From assembly GCA_964345835.1 (NCBI GenBank), contig CAYFSL010000004.1, forward strand, positions 17,777 through 81,776: DNA of 64,000 nucleotides, given 5' to 3'. Positions 41,438 through 49,240 of this stretch are shown here, piece after piece. The translations under genes were made by a program, and so were the position numbers. Below the pieces are notes generated by a model that was not told the DNA's origin, did not search any database, and saw nothing but the letters and a program-made list of their open reading frames with translations. Within the stretch, counting starts at the first letter, position 1, and every line of letters begins with the position of its first letter. This DNA is from JAAYEL01 sp964345835 (GTDB taxonomy: Bacteria > Bacillota > Clostridia > Tissierellales > Peptoniphilaceae).

Positions 41438-41731
41438 CTAAATGTTTTCGAAGAATTCAATAGTCTTAGAGCCTTCCTTCAAAGTCACGATAGCCTTCTT
41501 CCAGTCGATTCTCTTTCCTACCTTCATTCCAACTCTCTTAGTCTTTCCTAACATATTCATCGTGTTAACTTTTTCAACTTTAACGCCATCAAATATTTGT
41601 TCAACAGCATATTTGATTTCAGCCTTATTAGCATCCTTAGCAACTCTGAATGTGTATTTATTATCGTTAATTAAATCCATAGACTTTTCAGTTACTATTG
41701 GAGATAAAACTATATCATATGGTGATTTCAT
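41438..41731 (-). CDS. rplW: 50S ribosomal protein L23
   Basis: 97 residues; docking site at the exit tunnel. DIVLSPIVTEKSMDLINDNKYTF and KVEKVNTMNMLGKTKRVG are typical. Start overlaps the rplD stop by one base. Confidence 0.96.
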   Translation of the reverse strand: MKSPYDIVLSPIVTEKSMDLINDNKYTFRVAKDANKAEIKYAVEQIFDGVKVEKVNTMNMLGKTKRVGMKVGKRIDWKKAIVTLKEGSKTIEFFENI

Positions 41732-42354
41732 TAGATGAATACCTCCTCAGTCTTCTTAACCGCATCTTGTGTCATAATTAATGAATTGTGGTTAACTAGG
41801 TCATATACATTCATATTGTTAACTACACAAACTTCAACGCCTGGTAGGTTCCTGAATGACTTATATACTTTTTCATTTTGTTCTTCAATAACTAAGATGG
41901 CCTTCTTGTCTGCCTTTATGTTGTTTAGAATTTCTTTAGCTTGCTTTGTGCTGAAATCTTCAAGGTTCAAAGTATCCAAAATAATAAGTTCTTGGTCATT
42001 AACCTTTGAAGTAAGCACTGATTTTAAAGCTAATCTTCTAACCTTCTTAGGTAGTGTATAAGAATAGTCTCTTGGCTTTGGAGCAAATACAACTCCACCA
42101 CCTCTCCATTGTGGTGATCTGATAGAACCTTGTCTTGCCCTACCTGTTCCTTTTTGTCTCCAAGGCTTCTTTCCGCCACCTCTAACTTCCGCTCTAGTCT
42201 TAGCAGATTGTGTTCCTTGTCTTCTATTTGCTAAATGGTTCTTTACCACTTCATAAACAGCATGTTCATTTACATCTATTCCAAAAATTTGTTCAGATAG
42301 ATCTATATTTCCTACTTGTTCACCTTTGATATTTAATACATTAACATTAGGCAT
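41731..42354 (-). CDS. rplD: 50S ribosomal protein L4
   Basis: 207 residues. The tunnel loop KPWRQKGTGRARQGSIRSPQ and WRGGGVVFAPKPRDYSYTLP is conserved. L4 can also repress its operon in some bacteria (family knowledge). Confidence 0.97.
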   Translation of the reverse strand: MPNVNVLNIKGEQVGNIDLSEQIFGIDVNEHAVYEVVKNHLANRRQGTQSAKTRAEVRGGGKKPWRQKGTGRARQGSIRSPQWRGGGVVFAPKPRDYSYTLPKKVRRLALKSVLTSKVNDQELIILDTLNLEDFSTKQAKEILNNIKADKKAILVIEEQNEKVYKSFRNLPGVEVCVVNNMNVYDLVNHNSLIMTQDAVKKTEEVFI

Positions 42355-42369
42355 ATTCTATCCTCCTTC

Positions 42370-43002
42370 CTATTTAGAAACCTTTACAGTTTCTTTAATA
42401 GTAACAAGTCCACCCTTAGGTCCAGGAATAGCTCCCTTTATAAGAAGAAGATTTTTGTCTACGTCTACTCTTACAATTTCCAAGTTTTGTACTGTCACTC
42501 TTTCGTTACCCATCTTTCCAGAGCCTTTTCTTCCTTTAAATACTCTAGCTGGGTAAGAACCAGCCGACCTTGCACCTGCAACCCTGTGGGATTTTGAACC
42601 GTGTGATTCTGGTCCTCTACTATAGTTGTGTCTTTTTATTGAACCTTGAGTTCCTTTACCTTTTGAAGTACCAATAACATCTACATGGTCTTTTGCTTCA
42701 AACACATCAACTTTAATTTCTTGACCTAGTTGGTAATCTTCAGTGTTATCAACTAAGAATTCTCTCAAGTGCTTCTTTAATTCAACACCTGCTTTTGCAA
42801 AGTGTCCTTTCATTGGTTGGTTACTATGTTTTTCTTTTTTTTCTAGGTAACCAACTTGAACTGCCTTATATCCGTCAGCTTCTTCTGTCTTGATTTGTGT
42901 AACCACGATAGGTCCTGCTTCAACTACTGTTACGGGAATAACTACACCGTTTTCATCAAATAGTTGAGTCATACCAAGTTTTTTTCCTAAAATACCTTTC
43001 AC
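42370..43002 (-). CDS. rplC: 50S ribosomal protein L3
   Basis: 210 residues. MKGILGKKLGMTQLFDENG and the extension FSRGPESHGSKSHR-type NYSRGPESHGSKSHR, PARVFKGRKGSGKMGNERVT mark L3. 53 bases after rpsJ. Confidence 0.97.
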   Translation of the reverse strand: MKGILGKKLGMTQLFDENGVVIPVTVVEAGPIVVTQIKTEEADGYKAVQVGYLEKKEKHSNQPMKGHFAKAGVELKKHLREFLVDNTEDYQLGQEIKVDVFEAKDHVDVIGTSKGKGTQGSIKRHNYSRGPESHGSKSHRVAGARSAGSYPARVFKGRKGSGKMGNERVTVQNLEIVRVDVDKNLLLIKGAIPGPKGGLVTIKETVKVSK

Positions 43003-43055
43003 TGTATTCCTCCTTATCTTACATTGGATTGCTTGGCAATCATACTAAGTAGCTA

Positions 43056-43367
43056 TTAAAGCTTAATTTCTATATCTACGCCAGCTGGTAGATTTAGTTT
43101 TTTAAGGGCATCTAATGTCTTTGCATTAGGGTTAATGATATCGATTAATCTCTTGTGTGTTCTTTGTTCAAATTGTTCTCTTGAATCTTTGTACTTGTGA
43201 ACAGCACGGATTATTGTTATCTTTTCAATCTCTGTAGGTAGTGGTATAGGACCTGATACTTCAGCACCTGATCTCTTACATGCTTCTACAATCTTTTGAG
43301 CTGATAGGTCGATAACTTCGTGATCATAAGCTCTTAATCTGATTCTAATTTTTTGTTGTCTTGCCAT
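43056..43367 (-). CDS. rpsJ: 30S ribosomal protein S10
   Basis: 103 residues. KIRIRLRAYDHEVIDLSAQKIVE and SGPIPLPTEIEKITIIRAVH are S10 signatures; also NusE in antitermination. First gene of the thirty-gene ribosomal run that ends at rplQ. The ribosome site is AAGGAGGAA and a long leader precedes it. Confidence 0.97.
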   Translation of the reverse strand: MARQQKIRIRLRAYDHEVIDLSAQKIVEACKRSGAEVSGPIPLPTEIEKITIIRAVHKYKDSREQFEQRTHKRLIDIINPNAKTLDALKKLNLPAGVDIEIKL

Positions 43368-43562
43368 TGTTTCCTCCTTGCGTAACTTCTGCGCTTTTCG
43401 CCGTACTCTCGGCCGGGTGTACCAAACCCTGTCATAAAAAAATCTGAATACGGTTACTTTCGTTCAGTATCATAAATGAACTAACTCCATGTGAATTACC
43501 CTTGAATGCTATTGAAGTTTGCATACAAGGCAACCTCTCACTTCACCGCTAAAATTCAGTAC
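43368..43562 (-). ncRNA. long 5' leader of the S10 operon, candidate control element
   Basis: About 195 bases between the predicted start point and the rpsJ ATG. It is richer in G+C than the spacer around it and can form several stems on the minus strand, for example CTGAA/TTCAG (around 43451-43473) and GTAC...GTAC pairs around GGCC (around 43400-43422). It also holds GTGAGAGGTTGCC. Leaders that control this operon exist in several phyla; whether this one matches a known type needs a covariance search. Confidence 0.4.
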
Positions 43563-43568
43563 TTGAAT

Positions 43569-43597
43569 ATATTACTAAAATCCATCTTAAGATTCAA
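43569..43597 (-). promoter_or_regulatory. promoter for the S10 superoperon
   Basis: TTGAAT, 17 bases, TAATAT on the minus strand. The -35 has five or so of six consensus bases, the -10 four. Confidence 0.5.
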
Positions 43598-43692
43598 GTA
43601 TTTATCAAAAAAAGTCTTTTTCATAAATACTTTATTACATTTTATTAACTTTTGCCTCCGATTAGTTTAAAATTAATGTAAAATAAGATTTT

Positions 43693-43813
43693 AAGATTAG
43701 ATCTGGAGTATGCAGTTATATAAGTTCTCAGAACATTTTCATATGAAAGCCCCTAACATATGCTTAAAAATGCTAAAAAAACATACTAAGTAGTTGCTTA
43801 AGAGCTAATATTT
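43693..43813. repeat. nested inverted repeats of unknown role
   Basis: From outside in: ATTAGATCT / AGAGCTAAT (one mismatch), AGTATG / CATACT, then two short palindromes, GTTCTCAGAAC and TTTCATATGAAA. No open frame, ribosome site or T-run goes with them. It could be a structured RNA on either strand or a protein-binding region between the S10 promoter and the small RNA promoter. Confidence 0.35.
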
Positions 43814-43822
43814 TAGTACAAT
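43794..43822 (+). promoter_or_regulatory. promoter for the small RNA candidate
   Basis: TTGCTT, exactly 17 bases, TACAAT. A start point about seven bases on would fall at 43829, the first base of the long-range stem described in the next entry. Confidence 0.5.
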
Positions 43823-43828
43823 TGATTT

Positions 43829-43967
43829 AAATTATTGCATAGCCTAATGATTATACATATGATTGTTTTCTTCTTTTAATTTGATTTTGCTAACTTCTAT
43901 GCAATAATTGTTTTCGTAGATAATATTCTACTTGTAAAGGTGCCGATAAAAGTCGGTACCTTTTTTT
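43829..43967 (+). ncRNA. unidentified small RNA candidate, about 139 nt
   Basis: Starts with AATTATTGCATAG (43830-43842), which pairs perfectly over 13 bp with CTATGCAATAATT (43897-43909), closing a 54-base AT-rich loop. A small hairpin GTAGA/TCTAC (43916-43931) and a strong intrinsic terminator follow: AAAGGTGCCGA / TCGGTACCTTT (one G-U) with seven Ts. With the promoter just upstream, this is a full, self-contained transcription unit. It is separate from the next gene, which has its own promoter after the terminator. It does not look like 6S, SRP, tmRNA or RNase P RNA: it is too short and AT-rich, and lacks their conserved parts. The loop could code for only about ten residues (MIIHMIVFFF) with no ribosome site. 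Confidence 0.55.
43936..43967 (+). terminator. intrinsic terminator of the small RNA candidate
   Basis: 11-bp stem with one G-U pair, 6-base loop (TAAAAG), then TTTTTTT on the plus strand. The minus-strand side has no T-run of that quality. Confidence 0.8.
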
Positions 43968-44063
43968 CTTGCAATTTCCCCCTTATCAATTTAATTTTAT
44001 ATTTATTGTTTATTTTATCTTGCTGTCTTATAAATTGATTTGTAATTTACTTTTATATAAATT

Positions 44064-44091
44064 TTGTATAATATTAACTTTATGCTATAAT
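44064..44091 (+). promoter_or_regulatory. promoter for the Na/Pi cotransporter-family gene
   Basis: TTGTAT, 16 bases ending in TGC, TATAAT: an extended -10 promoter 30 bases before the start codon, with the ribosome site GGAGG between. Confidence 0.65.
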
Positions 44092-44120
44092 CACAATAGA
44101 TTTTTAAATGGAGGATTTAT

Positions 44121-45725
44121 ATGGAACAAATTCCATTTATCCTGGGTGGATTAGCCCTCTTCCTATATGGTATGGACCAGATGGGAAAAGGGCTTGAGCT
44201 TTTAGCAGGCAATAAACTCCAGGGTATTTTACAAAGATTAACGAGAAATAAATACATGGGGGTTTTGGTTGGTATTTTTGTCACAGCTATAATACAAAGC
44301 TCCTCTGCAACTACAGTTATGACTGTTGGTTTTGTAAATTCTAAAATTCTGAATCTTTCGCAAGCCATAAGCATCATAATCGGAGCAAACATAGGAACGA
44401 CTATAACCGGCATACTTCTTACTTTAGATATAGAAGTTATTGCTCCAATAATCGCTTTTGCTGGAATGGTTCTACAATTATTTAGCAAAAAAAGAAAGCG
44501 CAGGTATATTGGTACAATTCTTTTCGGCTTTGGTACCCTGTTTATCGGGATGAATTTCATGGGCGATGCTGTAAAGCCTCTTGCCAACTCCCCAGGATTT
44601 ATCAATGTCCTTACCAAGGCGGATAATCCTTTAGTTGCTGTTGTAATAGGAGCCTTGTTCACAGCCGTAATCCAAAGTTCTTCGGCTACAACTGGTATCT
44701 TGATTACACTTGCTAATGGTAACCTTTTGAGCTTCAGCTCAGCCTTTTACCTAGTCCTTGGTCAAAATATAGGAACTTGTATAACTTCCTTTATCGCCAG
44801 CATGGGATCTAACAAAAACGCCAAAAGGGCGGCTATCACCCACGTCAACTTCAACTTTATAGGAACGATAATCTTCATGATATTTTCTTTCTTCCTCCCT
44901 ATCGTGGATTGGATAAGTGGACTGACACCTGATGTTGGCAAGCAGATCGCCTTTTTACACACGATCTTTAACTTGACTACTAGTATTTTACTTCTTCCTT
45001 TCACAGAGCAATTGGTAAACCTTTCAAAGCTTATAATCAAGGGAGAAGACCCATCAGATATGGATATGAGACTCCTTTATCTAAATAAAGAATTTTACAA
45101 GGAACCTATTATATCTATTGCCAATATCAGGCAGGAAACTATAAGGATGCTGGAATGTTCAAAGGAAAGCTTTAAACTAGCCATAGATAACTTGATGGAG
45201 CATAATGAAGACAAGGCTGCCCAGATAAAATATCAGGAAGAGCTTCTAGACTTCTTACAAACCGAGATAACTAAGGCTTCGGTTAAAACCATGACTAACA
45301 ATATGAGTAAGACCCAATACAAGCAGCTTTCTTACTTTTTGAAAATAGCTTCAAATATTGAGAGATTGGGAGACTACGCCTACAATATCAGCCTCTTGTC
45401 TGACCAGTTATCTGATAAGAACCTTACCTTCTCACCAAAGGGCTATGAAGAAATTGTCAGAAGTGTAATCGAGGTTAACAAGCTATACGATAAAGTAATA
45501 GTCGCTCTTAAAGAAGATAACTTCGATATGAAGGATATTAGGTCTACCGGATTTAAGATTCAGGACCACATAGAGCACCACAAGGACAACTATGTCTACA
45601 GGATGCAAAATGGTGAAGTTGACCCTGAATCTGGCCTTATCTATGAGAAGTTCTACTCCTACTTAACTAGGCTAAGGGACCACCTATTGAATGTAGCTAA
45701 CCAATACTCAACAATATACAAGTAA
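44121..45725 (+). CDS. Na/Pi cotransporter family protein with PhoU-like C-terminal domain
   Basis: 534 residues. Residues 1-310 are membrane domain with two inverted Na/Pi-cotransporter repeats, each carrying the QSSSATT signature (AIIQSSSATTVMTVGFV and AVIQSSSATTGILITLA) and GANIGTTITG / GQNIGTCITS. Residues 330-534 are a helical PhoU-like domain (NIERLGDYAYNISLL, the E-x3-D type motif). Probably imports phosphate with sodium, or exports it; direction cannot be read from sequence. Stand-alone gene with its own promoter and terminator. Confidence 0.93.
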   Translation: MEQIPFILGGLALFLYGMDQMGKGLELLAGNKLQGILQRLTRNKYMGVLVGIFVTAIIQSSSATTVMTVGFVNSKILNLSQAISIIIGANIGTTITGILLTLDIEVIAPIIAFAGMVLQLFSKKRKRRYIGTILFGFGTLFIGMNFMGDAVKPLANSPGFINVLTKADNPLVAVVIGALFTAVIQSSSATTGILITLANGNLLSFSSAFYLVLGQNIGTCITSFIASMGSNKNAKRAAITHVNFNFIGTIIFMIFSFFLPIVDWISGLTPDVGKQIAFLHTIFNLTTSILLLPFTEQLVNLSKLIIKGEDPSDMDMRLLYLNKEFYKEPIISIANIRQETIRMLECSKESFKLAIDNLMEHNEDKAAQIKYQEELLDFLQTEITKASVKTMTNNMSKTQYKQLSYFLKIASNIERLGDYAYNISLLSDQLSDKNLTFSPKGYEEIVRSVIEVNKLYDKVIVALKEDNFDMKDIRSTGFKIQDHIEHHKDNYVYRMQNGEVDPESGLIYEKFYSYLTRLRDHLLNVANQYSTIYK

Positions 45726-45773
45726 TTTGAGTTTGCTAAAATTTTTTCACTTGTAATTATATGTGATATTAAT

Positions 45774-45845
45774 AAAAGACTATTAGATATAACTTCTTAT
45801 GAATAATTTCATGAGCTTATAATTTATCTAATAGTCTTTTTTATT
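45774..45845 (+). terminator. terminator after the Na/Pi cotransporter-family gene
   Basis: AAAAGACTATTAGATA pairs perfectly with TATCTAATAGTCTTTT over 16 bp across a loop of about 35 bases, followed by TTATTTT. It starts 48 bases after the stop codon. Confidence 0.75.
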
Positions 45846-45856
45846 TTAAATAAAAA

Positions 45857-45893
45857 TACCTGCTAGGACCCATATCCCAACAGATATTTTATG
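45857..45893 (-). terminator. terminator of a minus-strand gene lost in the gap
   Basis: Minus strand: ATATCTGTTGG / CTAGCAGGTAT (G-U pairs included), then TTTTTATTT. It points to a gene ending just before it, within the sequence that runs into the N gap. Confidence 0.5.
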
Positions 45894-45915
45894 ATTTTCA
45901 ATTCTTTTTATTTAG

Positions 45916-45954
45916 TTAAATCTGCCTATCTCTTTTTCTTGAGTTTTTTAACCT
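45916..45954 (-). CDS. possible 3' end of a gene interrupted by the scaffold gap
   Basis: Only about 13 codons remain before the N run. One frame reads RLKNSRKRDRQI and stops at 45916-45918; another reads VKKLKKKR and stops at 45926-45928. Both are basic tails as found on membrane proteins. By place (after glpK, same strand, before a terminator) a glycerol facilitator is a reasonable guess, but no sequence supports it. Confidence 0.3.
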   Translation of the reverse strand, partial: RLKNSRKRDRQI

Positions 45955-46054
45955 NNNNNNNNNNNNNNNNNNNNNNNNNNNNNNNNNNNNNNNNNNNNNN
46001 NNNNNNNNNNNNNNNNNNNNNNNNNNNNNNNNNNNNNNNNNNNNNNNNNNNNNN
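45955..46054. other. assembly gap, 100 N
   Basis: A run of exactly 100 N, the usual filler for a gap of unknown size. Real length and content are unknown; at least part of one gene is missing. Confidence 0.99.
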
Positions 46055-46096
46055 CGGTATAAGTTAAATTATATAAATAATTATCTACAATTTATA

Positions 46097-47602
46097 TTAC
46101 TGGTCCTCACTATCCAACCAGGACATGGTCCTTTCCACAGCCTTTTTCCAGTACTTGTAATTCTTCTCTCTAAGTTTTTCATCCATATTAGGGATAAATT
46201 TTTTATCTATCTTGGACCTATGGTAAATTTCGTCAAAGTCTTTCCAATAGCCTACAGCTAGGCCTGCAAGATAGGCTGCCCCAAGAGCCGTAGTTTCAAG
46301 GACAAGGGGTCTATGGATTTCCACATCTAGCATGTCGGCCTGAAATTGCATTAGGAAATTATTAGCGCAAGCCCCTCCATCTACTGTAAGTTCCATAAGA
46401 GGAATCTGTGCATCTTCCTTCATAGCTTCGATTACATCCTTTGATTGGTAGGCAAGGGATTCCAAGGTAGCCCTAACAAGGTGTTCCCTCTTTGTCCCCC
46501 TGGTAAGACCAAAAATGCCTCCCCTAGAGTACATATCCCAATAAGGGGCTCCAAGCCCTGTAAAGGATGGAACTACATAAACTCCACCCGTATCCTTAGC
46601 CTTCATGGCATAATATTCTGATTGAGGAGCATCATAGACCAACTTCAATTCATCTCTTAGCCACTGGATAGCAGCACCAGCCACAAAGACCGACCCTTCT
46701 AAAGCGTATGAGATTTCTCCGCCTATCCCCCAGGCAATAGTTGTCAGTAGACCATTCTTAGACCTAATAACTTTTTCACCAGTATTCATCAAAACAAAAC
46801 ACCCTGTCCCGTAGGTGTTTTTTACCATACCTGGATAAAAACATGATTGGCCAAATAAGGCTGCCTGCTGGTCCCCTGCTATCCCACTAATTGGAATTTC
46901 TTTTCCAGCAAAAAGTCTCTTATCTGTGTAGCCAAATACCCCACTTGAATCCATGACCTCAGGAAGCATGGACTTAGGAATATTTAATAGGTCTAAAATC
47001 TCCTGGTCCCAACATAGGTCCTTTATATTAAACATCATAGTCCTAGAGGCATTTGAATAATCGGTCGCATGGACCCTTCCACCTGTTAAATTCCACAATA
47101 TCCAGGTATCTACAGTTCCAAAAAGCAAGTCTCCTTTTTCGGCCTTCTCCCTAGCTCCCAATACATTATCCAGGATCCAGGCAATTTTTGTAGCAGAAAA
47201 ATATGCATCTATTACAAGGCCTGTCTTCTCCTTAATCTTATCCTCAAGCCCTAGCTCTTTAAGTCTTTCACAGTATGGTGCCGTCCTCCTACACTGCCAG
47301 ACAATGGCATTATATATAGGTTTGCCAGTGTCTTTATCCCATACAATGGTTGTTTCTCTCTGGTTGGTAATCCCTATAGCTTTTATACTATCGTAATCTA
47401 TCCCACTCGAAGTTATAAGACTACTTGCAACCCCATATTGAGACCCCCATATCTCCATTGGGTCTTGCTCAACCCAGCCAGGCTTAGGGAAAATCTGTTT
47501 GAATTCCTTTTGTGAAATCCCCACTATCTCGGCATCCTTATTAAATAAAATCGCACGAAGGCTAGTAGTGCCAGCATCTAGACTCATTATGTATTCACTC
47601 AT
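46097..47602 (-). CDS. glpK: glycerol kinase
   Basis: 501 residues, full length. Phosphorylates glycerol to glycerol 3-phosphate. SLDAGTTSLRAILF (phosphate loop), FPKPGWVEQDPMEIW, AIGITNQRETTIVWDK, GIAGDQQAALFGQ, NTYGTGCFVLMNTG and VVPSFTGLGAPYWD are GlpK blocks. The ribosome site is AGAGGTGG, and an extended -10 (TGTTATAAT, 47635-47643) lies about 35 bases upstream. Partner genes (glpF, glpD/glpO) are not visible; one may be in the gap. Confidence 0.96.
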   Translation of the reverse strand: MSEYIMSLDAGTTSLRAILFNKDAEIVGISQKEFKQIFPKPGWVEQDPMEIWGSQYGVASSLITSSGIDYDSIKAIGITNQRETTIVWDKDTGKPIYNAIVWQCRRTAPYCERLKELGLEDKIKEKTGLVIDAYFSATKIAWILDNVLGAREKAEKGDLLFGTVDTWILWNLTGGRVHATDYSNASRTMMFNIKDLCWDQEILDLLNIPKSMLPEVMDSSGVFGYTDKRLFAGKEIPISGIAGDQQAALFGQSCFYPGMVKNTYGTGCFVLMNTGEKVIRSKNGLLTTIAWGIGGEISYALEGSVFVAGAAIQWLRDELKLVYDAPQSEYYAMKAKDTGGVYVVPSFTGLGAPYWDMYSRGGIFGLTRGTKREHLVRATLESLAYQSKDVIEAMKEDAQIPLMELTVDGGACANNFLMQFQADMLDVEIHRPLVLETTALGAAYLAGLAVGYWKDFDEIYHRSKIDKKFIPNMDEKLREKNYKYWKKAVERTMSWLDSEDQ

Positions 47603-47634
47603 TTGCCCACCTCTACTTATTTTTTCTTATTTAT

Positions 47635-47643
47635 ATTATAACA
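47635..47643 (-). promoter_or_regulatory. extended -10 promoter for glpK
   Basis: TGTTATAAT on the minus strand. No good -35. I see nothing else between here and the tRNA promoter at 47760. Confidence 0.45.
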
Positions 47644-47759
47644 CTTCTTGACATATAAAATAATAAGTGTATAATTAATAATTGTCTGATAGAAAAAGAC
47701 CAAGTTATCTAACAGATTAATTGTATGTAAAATTCAAATTAAATTAATTAAAAATTTAT

Positions 47760-47788
47760 TTGACAACAATGGATAAAAGTTGTATACT
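47760..47788 (+). promoter_or_regulatory. promoter for the tRNA-His / tRNA-Leu pair
   Basis: TTGACA, exactly 17 bases, TATACT; eleven of twelve consensus bases. It lies about 40 bases before tRNA-His. Confidence 0.85.
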
Positions 47789-47828
47789 GTAAAGGTAGCA
47801 TTGATTAAAAGAGCTACGAGCTTTATTT

Positions 47829-47904
47829 GGTGGATATGGCCAAGTGGCAAGGCGCCAGATTGTGGCTCTGGAGATCGTGGGTTCAAATCCCATTATCCAC
47901 CCCA
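47829..47904 (+). tRNA. tRNA-His (anticodon GTG)
   Basis: Acceptor GTGGATA with TATCCAC plus the extra G at position -1 facing C73, the mark of tRNA-His. Anticodon stem CCAGA/TCTGG with loop TTGTGGC (GTG), T-arm GTGGG TTCAAAT CCCAT, encoded CCA. Confidence 0.96.
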
Positions 47905-47905
47905 T

Positions 47906-47988
47906 GCGGGTGTGGCGGAACTGGCAGACGCGCTAGACTTAGGATCTAGTTCTTCGGAGTGGGGGTTCGACTCCTCTCACCCGCACCA
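47906..47988 (+). tRNA. tRNA-Leu (anticodon TAG)
   Basis: Class II tRNA: acceptor GCGGGTG with CACCCGC, anticodon stem CTAGA/TCTAG with loop CTTAGGA (TAG), long variable arm, T-arm with GGTTCGACTCC, encoded CCA. It starts one base after tRNA-His. Confidence 0.96.
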
Positions 47989-48003
47989 CATTTTTAATAG
48001 AAC

Positions 48004-48072
48004 GGCTTAGAACCAACGGTTCTAGGCTGTTTTTATTTTTAAAATCTTTAAATTGTTGTCCCTTTGTTGTCT
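48004..48072 (+). repeat. 69-bp repeat copy 2: tRNA terminator plus extra flanking block
   Basis: Second copy of the block at 9718-9786, again directly behind a tRNA-Leu (16 bases after the CCA end here, 15 there). This copy has the better hairpin (GGCTTAGAACC / GGTTCTAGGCT, one wobble) and the TTTTTATTTTT tail. The 38 kb between the copies holds ordinary chromosomal genes, so this is not a simple element bounded by repeats. Confidence 0.85.
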
Positions 48073-48092
48073 ATTGACATTGTATAAAATAG

Positions 48093-48121
48093 AAAAAGGC
48101 AGATTTCTCTCTGCCTTTTTT
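48093..48121. terminator. bidirectional terminator beside the sulfurtransferase gene
   Basis: AAAAAGGCAGA pairs with TCTGCCTTTTT around a small loop; T-rich on both strands. It lies 55 bases past the minus-strand sulfurtransferase stop. Confidence 0.75.
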
Positions 48122-48175
48122 AATATTGGAATCTTATTTTTTTATTTTTAATAGTATAGTAATTATTTCATAGTA

Positions 48176-49030
48176 CTATTCTTCCTTATCTTTCCCCTTA
48201 TCTACTGGGTTACCCAGCTTTATCCACTGGGAGTAGGATCCATTATATAATCTTGCAGGTATCCCTACTTCATCCATGGCTATAAGGTTGGCACAGGCTG
48301 TTACACCTGAACCACAAGAAACTATAATGTCTTTGCCAGCTAGTTTTCCAAATCTCTCCTTTATCTGATCTAAGCCTTTAATTTTTCCCTCTTCATCAAA
48401 ATTATCTCCAAAAAAGTATGAATAAGATGATGGGATATGGCCCGCTATATTGTAAAGAGGTTCTTCAAGCCCTAAGTATCTTTCGTGAGTTCTTGAATCT
48501 AGAAGTATCTTTCCTTTAACTTTTTCATTTGTCATAGCAACAGACTTATTTTTGCTATGGTCTAATACTTCCTCATAAGTTGCTAGAAGGGAAGGATTTT
48601 CTTGAAGATGAATTTCTCCTTTTTTTTCATTTGTCACTTCCCTAGTAATTTTTAGACCAGCTATTTTTATAGCAGGATAGCCCCCATTAACTAACTGAAC
48701 CTTTTCTATCCCAAAATATTTTAGTAAAAACCAAAGTCTGGGACCTGTAGTATTAGTACCATCGTCGTAGATAACAAAATGACTGTTCTTAGTAGCACCA
48801 GTTCTTTCTAAGCTAGCTTTAAAATCCTCTATTTTTGGAATAGGATGGGCTCCACTTGTTTTTGTCTCAACTGAAGCCATATCTTTTTCAGTATCGAAAT
48901 AGAAGGCTCCTTCAAGGTGACCATCTTTATAGATGTCTAAAGAACTTCTATCTTCTTGCGCCTTTCTAGCATCAATAATTATAGGATTTTCAATAGTCTT
49001 TATGTCTTTTGCTTCGATAAAATTTTTCAT
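48176..49030 (-). CDS. sulfurtransferase with two rhodanese domains
   Basis: 284 residues, two rhodanese folds. The N-terminal one (about 1-130) is inactive-like; the C-terminal one (about 165-280) has the active-site loop VSCGSGVTACANLIAM with Cys in CGSGVTA. That loop is of the 3-mercaptopyruvate sulfurtransferase / thiosulfate sulfurtransferase kind (SseA/GlpE relatives); which donor is used is open. VIYDDGTNTTGPRLWFLLKYFG and HIPSSYSYFFGDNFDEEG are further family blocks. Mono-cistronic. An inverted repeat TATTATCT / AGATAATA (49082-49115) lies upstream and could be an operator. Confidence 0.9.
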   Translation of the reverse strand: MKNFIEAKDIKTIENPIIIDARKAQEDRSSLDIYKDGHLEGAFYFDTEKDMASVETKTSGAHPIPKIEDFKASLERTGATKNSHFVIYDDGTNTTGPRLWFLLKYFGIEKVQLVNGGYPAIKIAGLKITREVTNEKKGEIHLQENPSLLATYEEVLDHSKNKSVAMTNEKVKGKILLDSRTHERYLGLEEPLYNIAGHIPSSYSYFFGDNFDEEGKIKGLDQIKERFGKLAGKDIIVSCGSGVTACANLIAMDEVGIPARLYNGSYSQWIKLGNPVDKGKDKEE

Positions 49031-49154
49031 TCTCCTACCTCACTTGCATAAATTATATATTACATGAAATACACTTATACCTATTATCTTGCTATTAAAA
49101 TCATTTTAGATAATAAACCATCTCACTTATAGTGAAAATATTTTTTCACATAAA

Positions 49155-49183
49155 AAAGGAGCCAGTTGATATCTGACTCCTTT
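49155..49183 (-). terminator. terminator after the LPXTG-like surface protein gene
   Basis: Minus strand: AAAGGAGTCAG / CTGGCTCCTTT with one G-U pair and a 7-base loop, then TTTATGTG; 58 bases past the stop at 49241. Confidence 0.7.
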
Positions 49184-49240
49184 CCATTTTTAATTCTTCT
49201 TTACTTTACGTTAAAGAATTTTTTAATTCAATTATGACAA

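Noticed and set aside
43856..43888. Tiny frame MIIHMIVFFF inside the small RNA candidate, possible type I toxin
   Set aside because: Ten residues, no ribosome site, no antisense RNA promoter; too short for known type I toxins.
44117..44662. 181-codon minus-strand open frame inside the Na/Pi cotransporter gene
   Set aside because: Antisense shadow of a well-conserved membrane protein gene; no start signals.
47780..48010. 76-codon plus-strand open frame over tRNA-His and tRNA-Leu(TAG)
   Set aside because: Covers two clear tRNAs; translation has no protein features.
9718..48072. Large mobile element bounded by the two 69-bp repeats
   Set aside because: The 38 kb between holds core genes in usual order (ribosomal superoperon, mevalonate, ECF) and no recombinase, so it cannot be one element.
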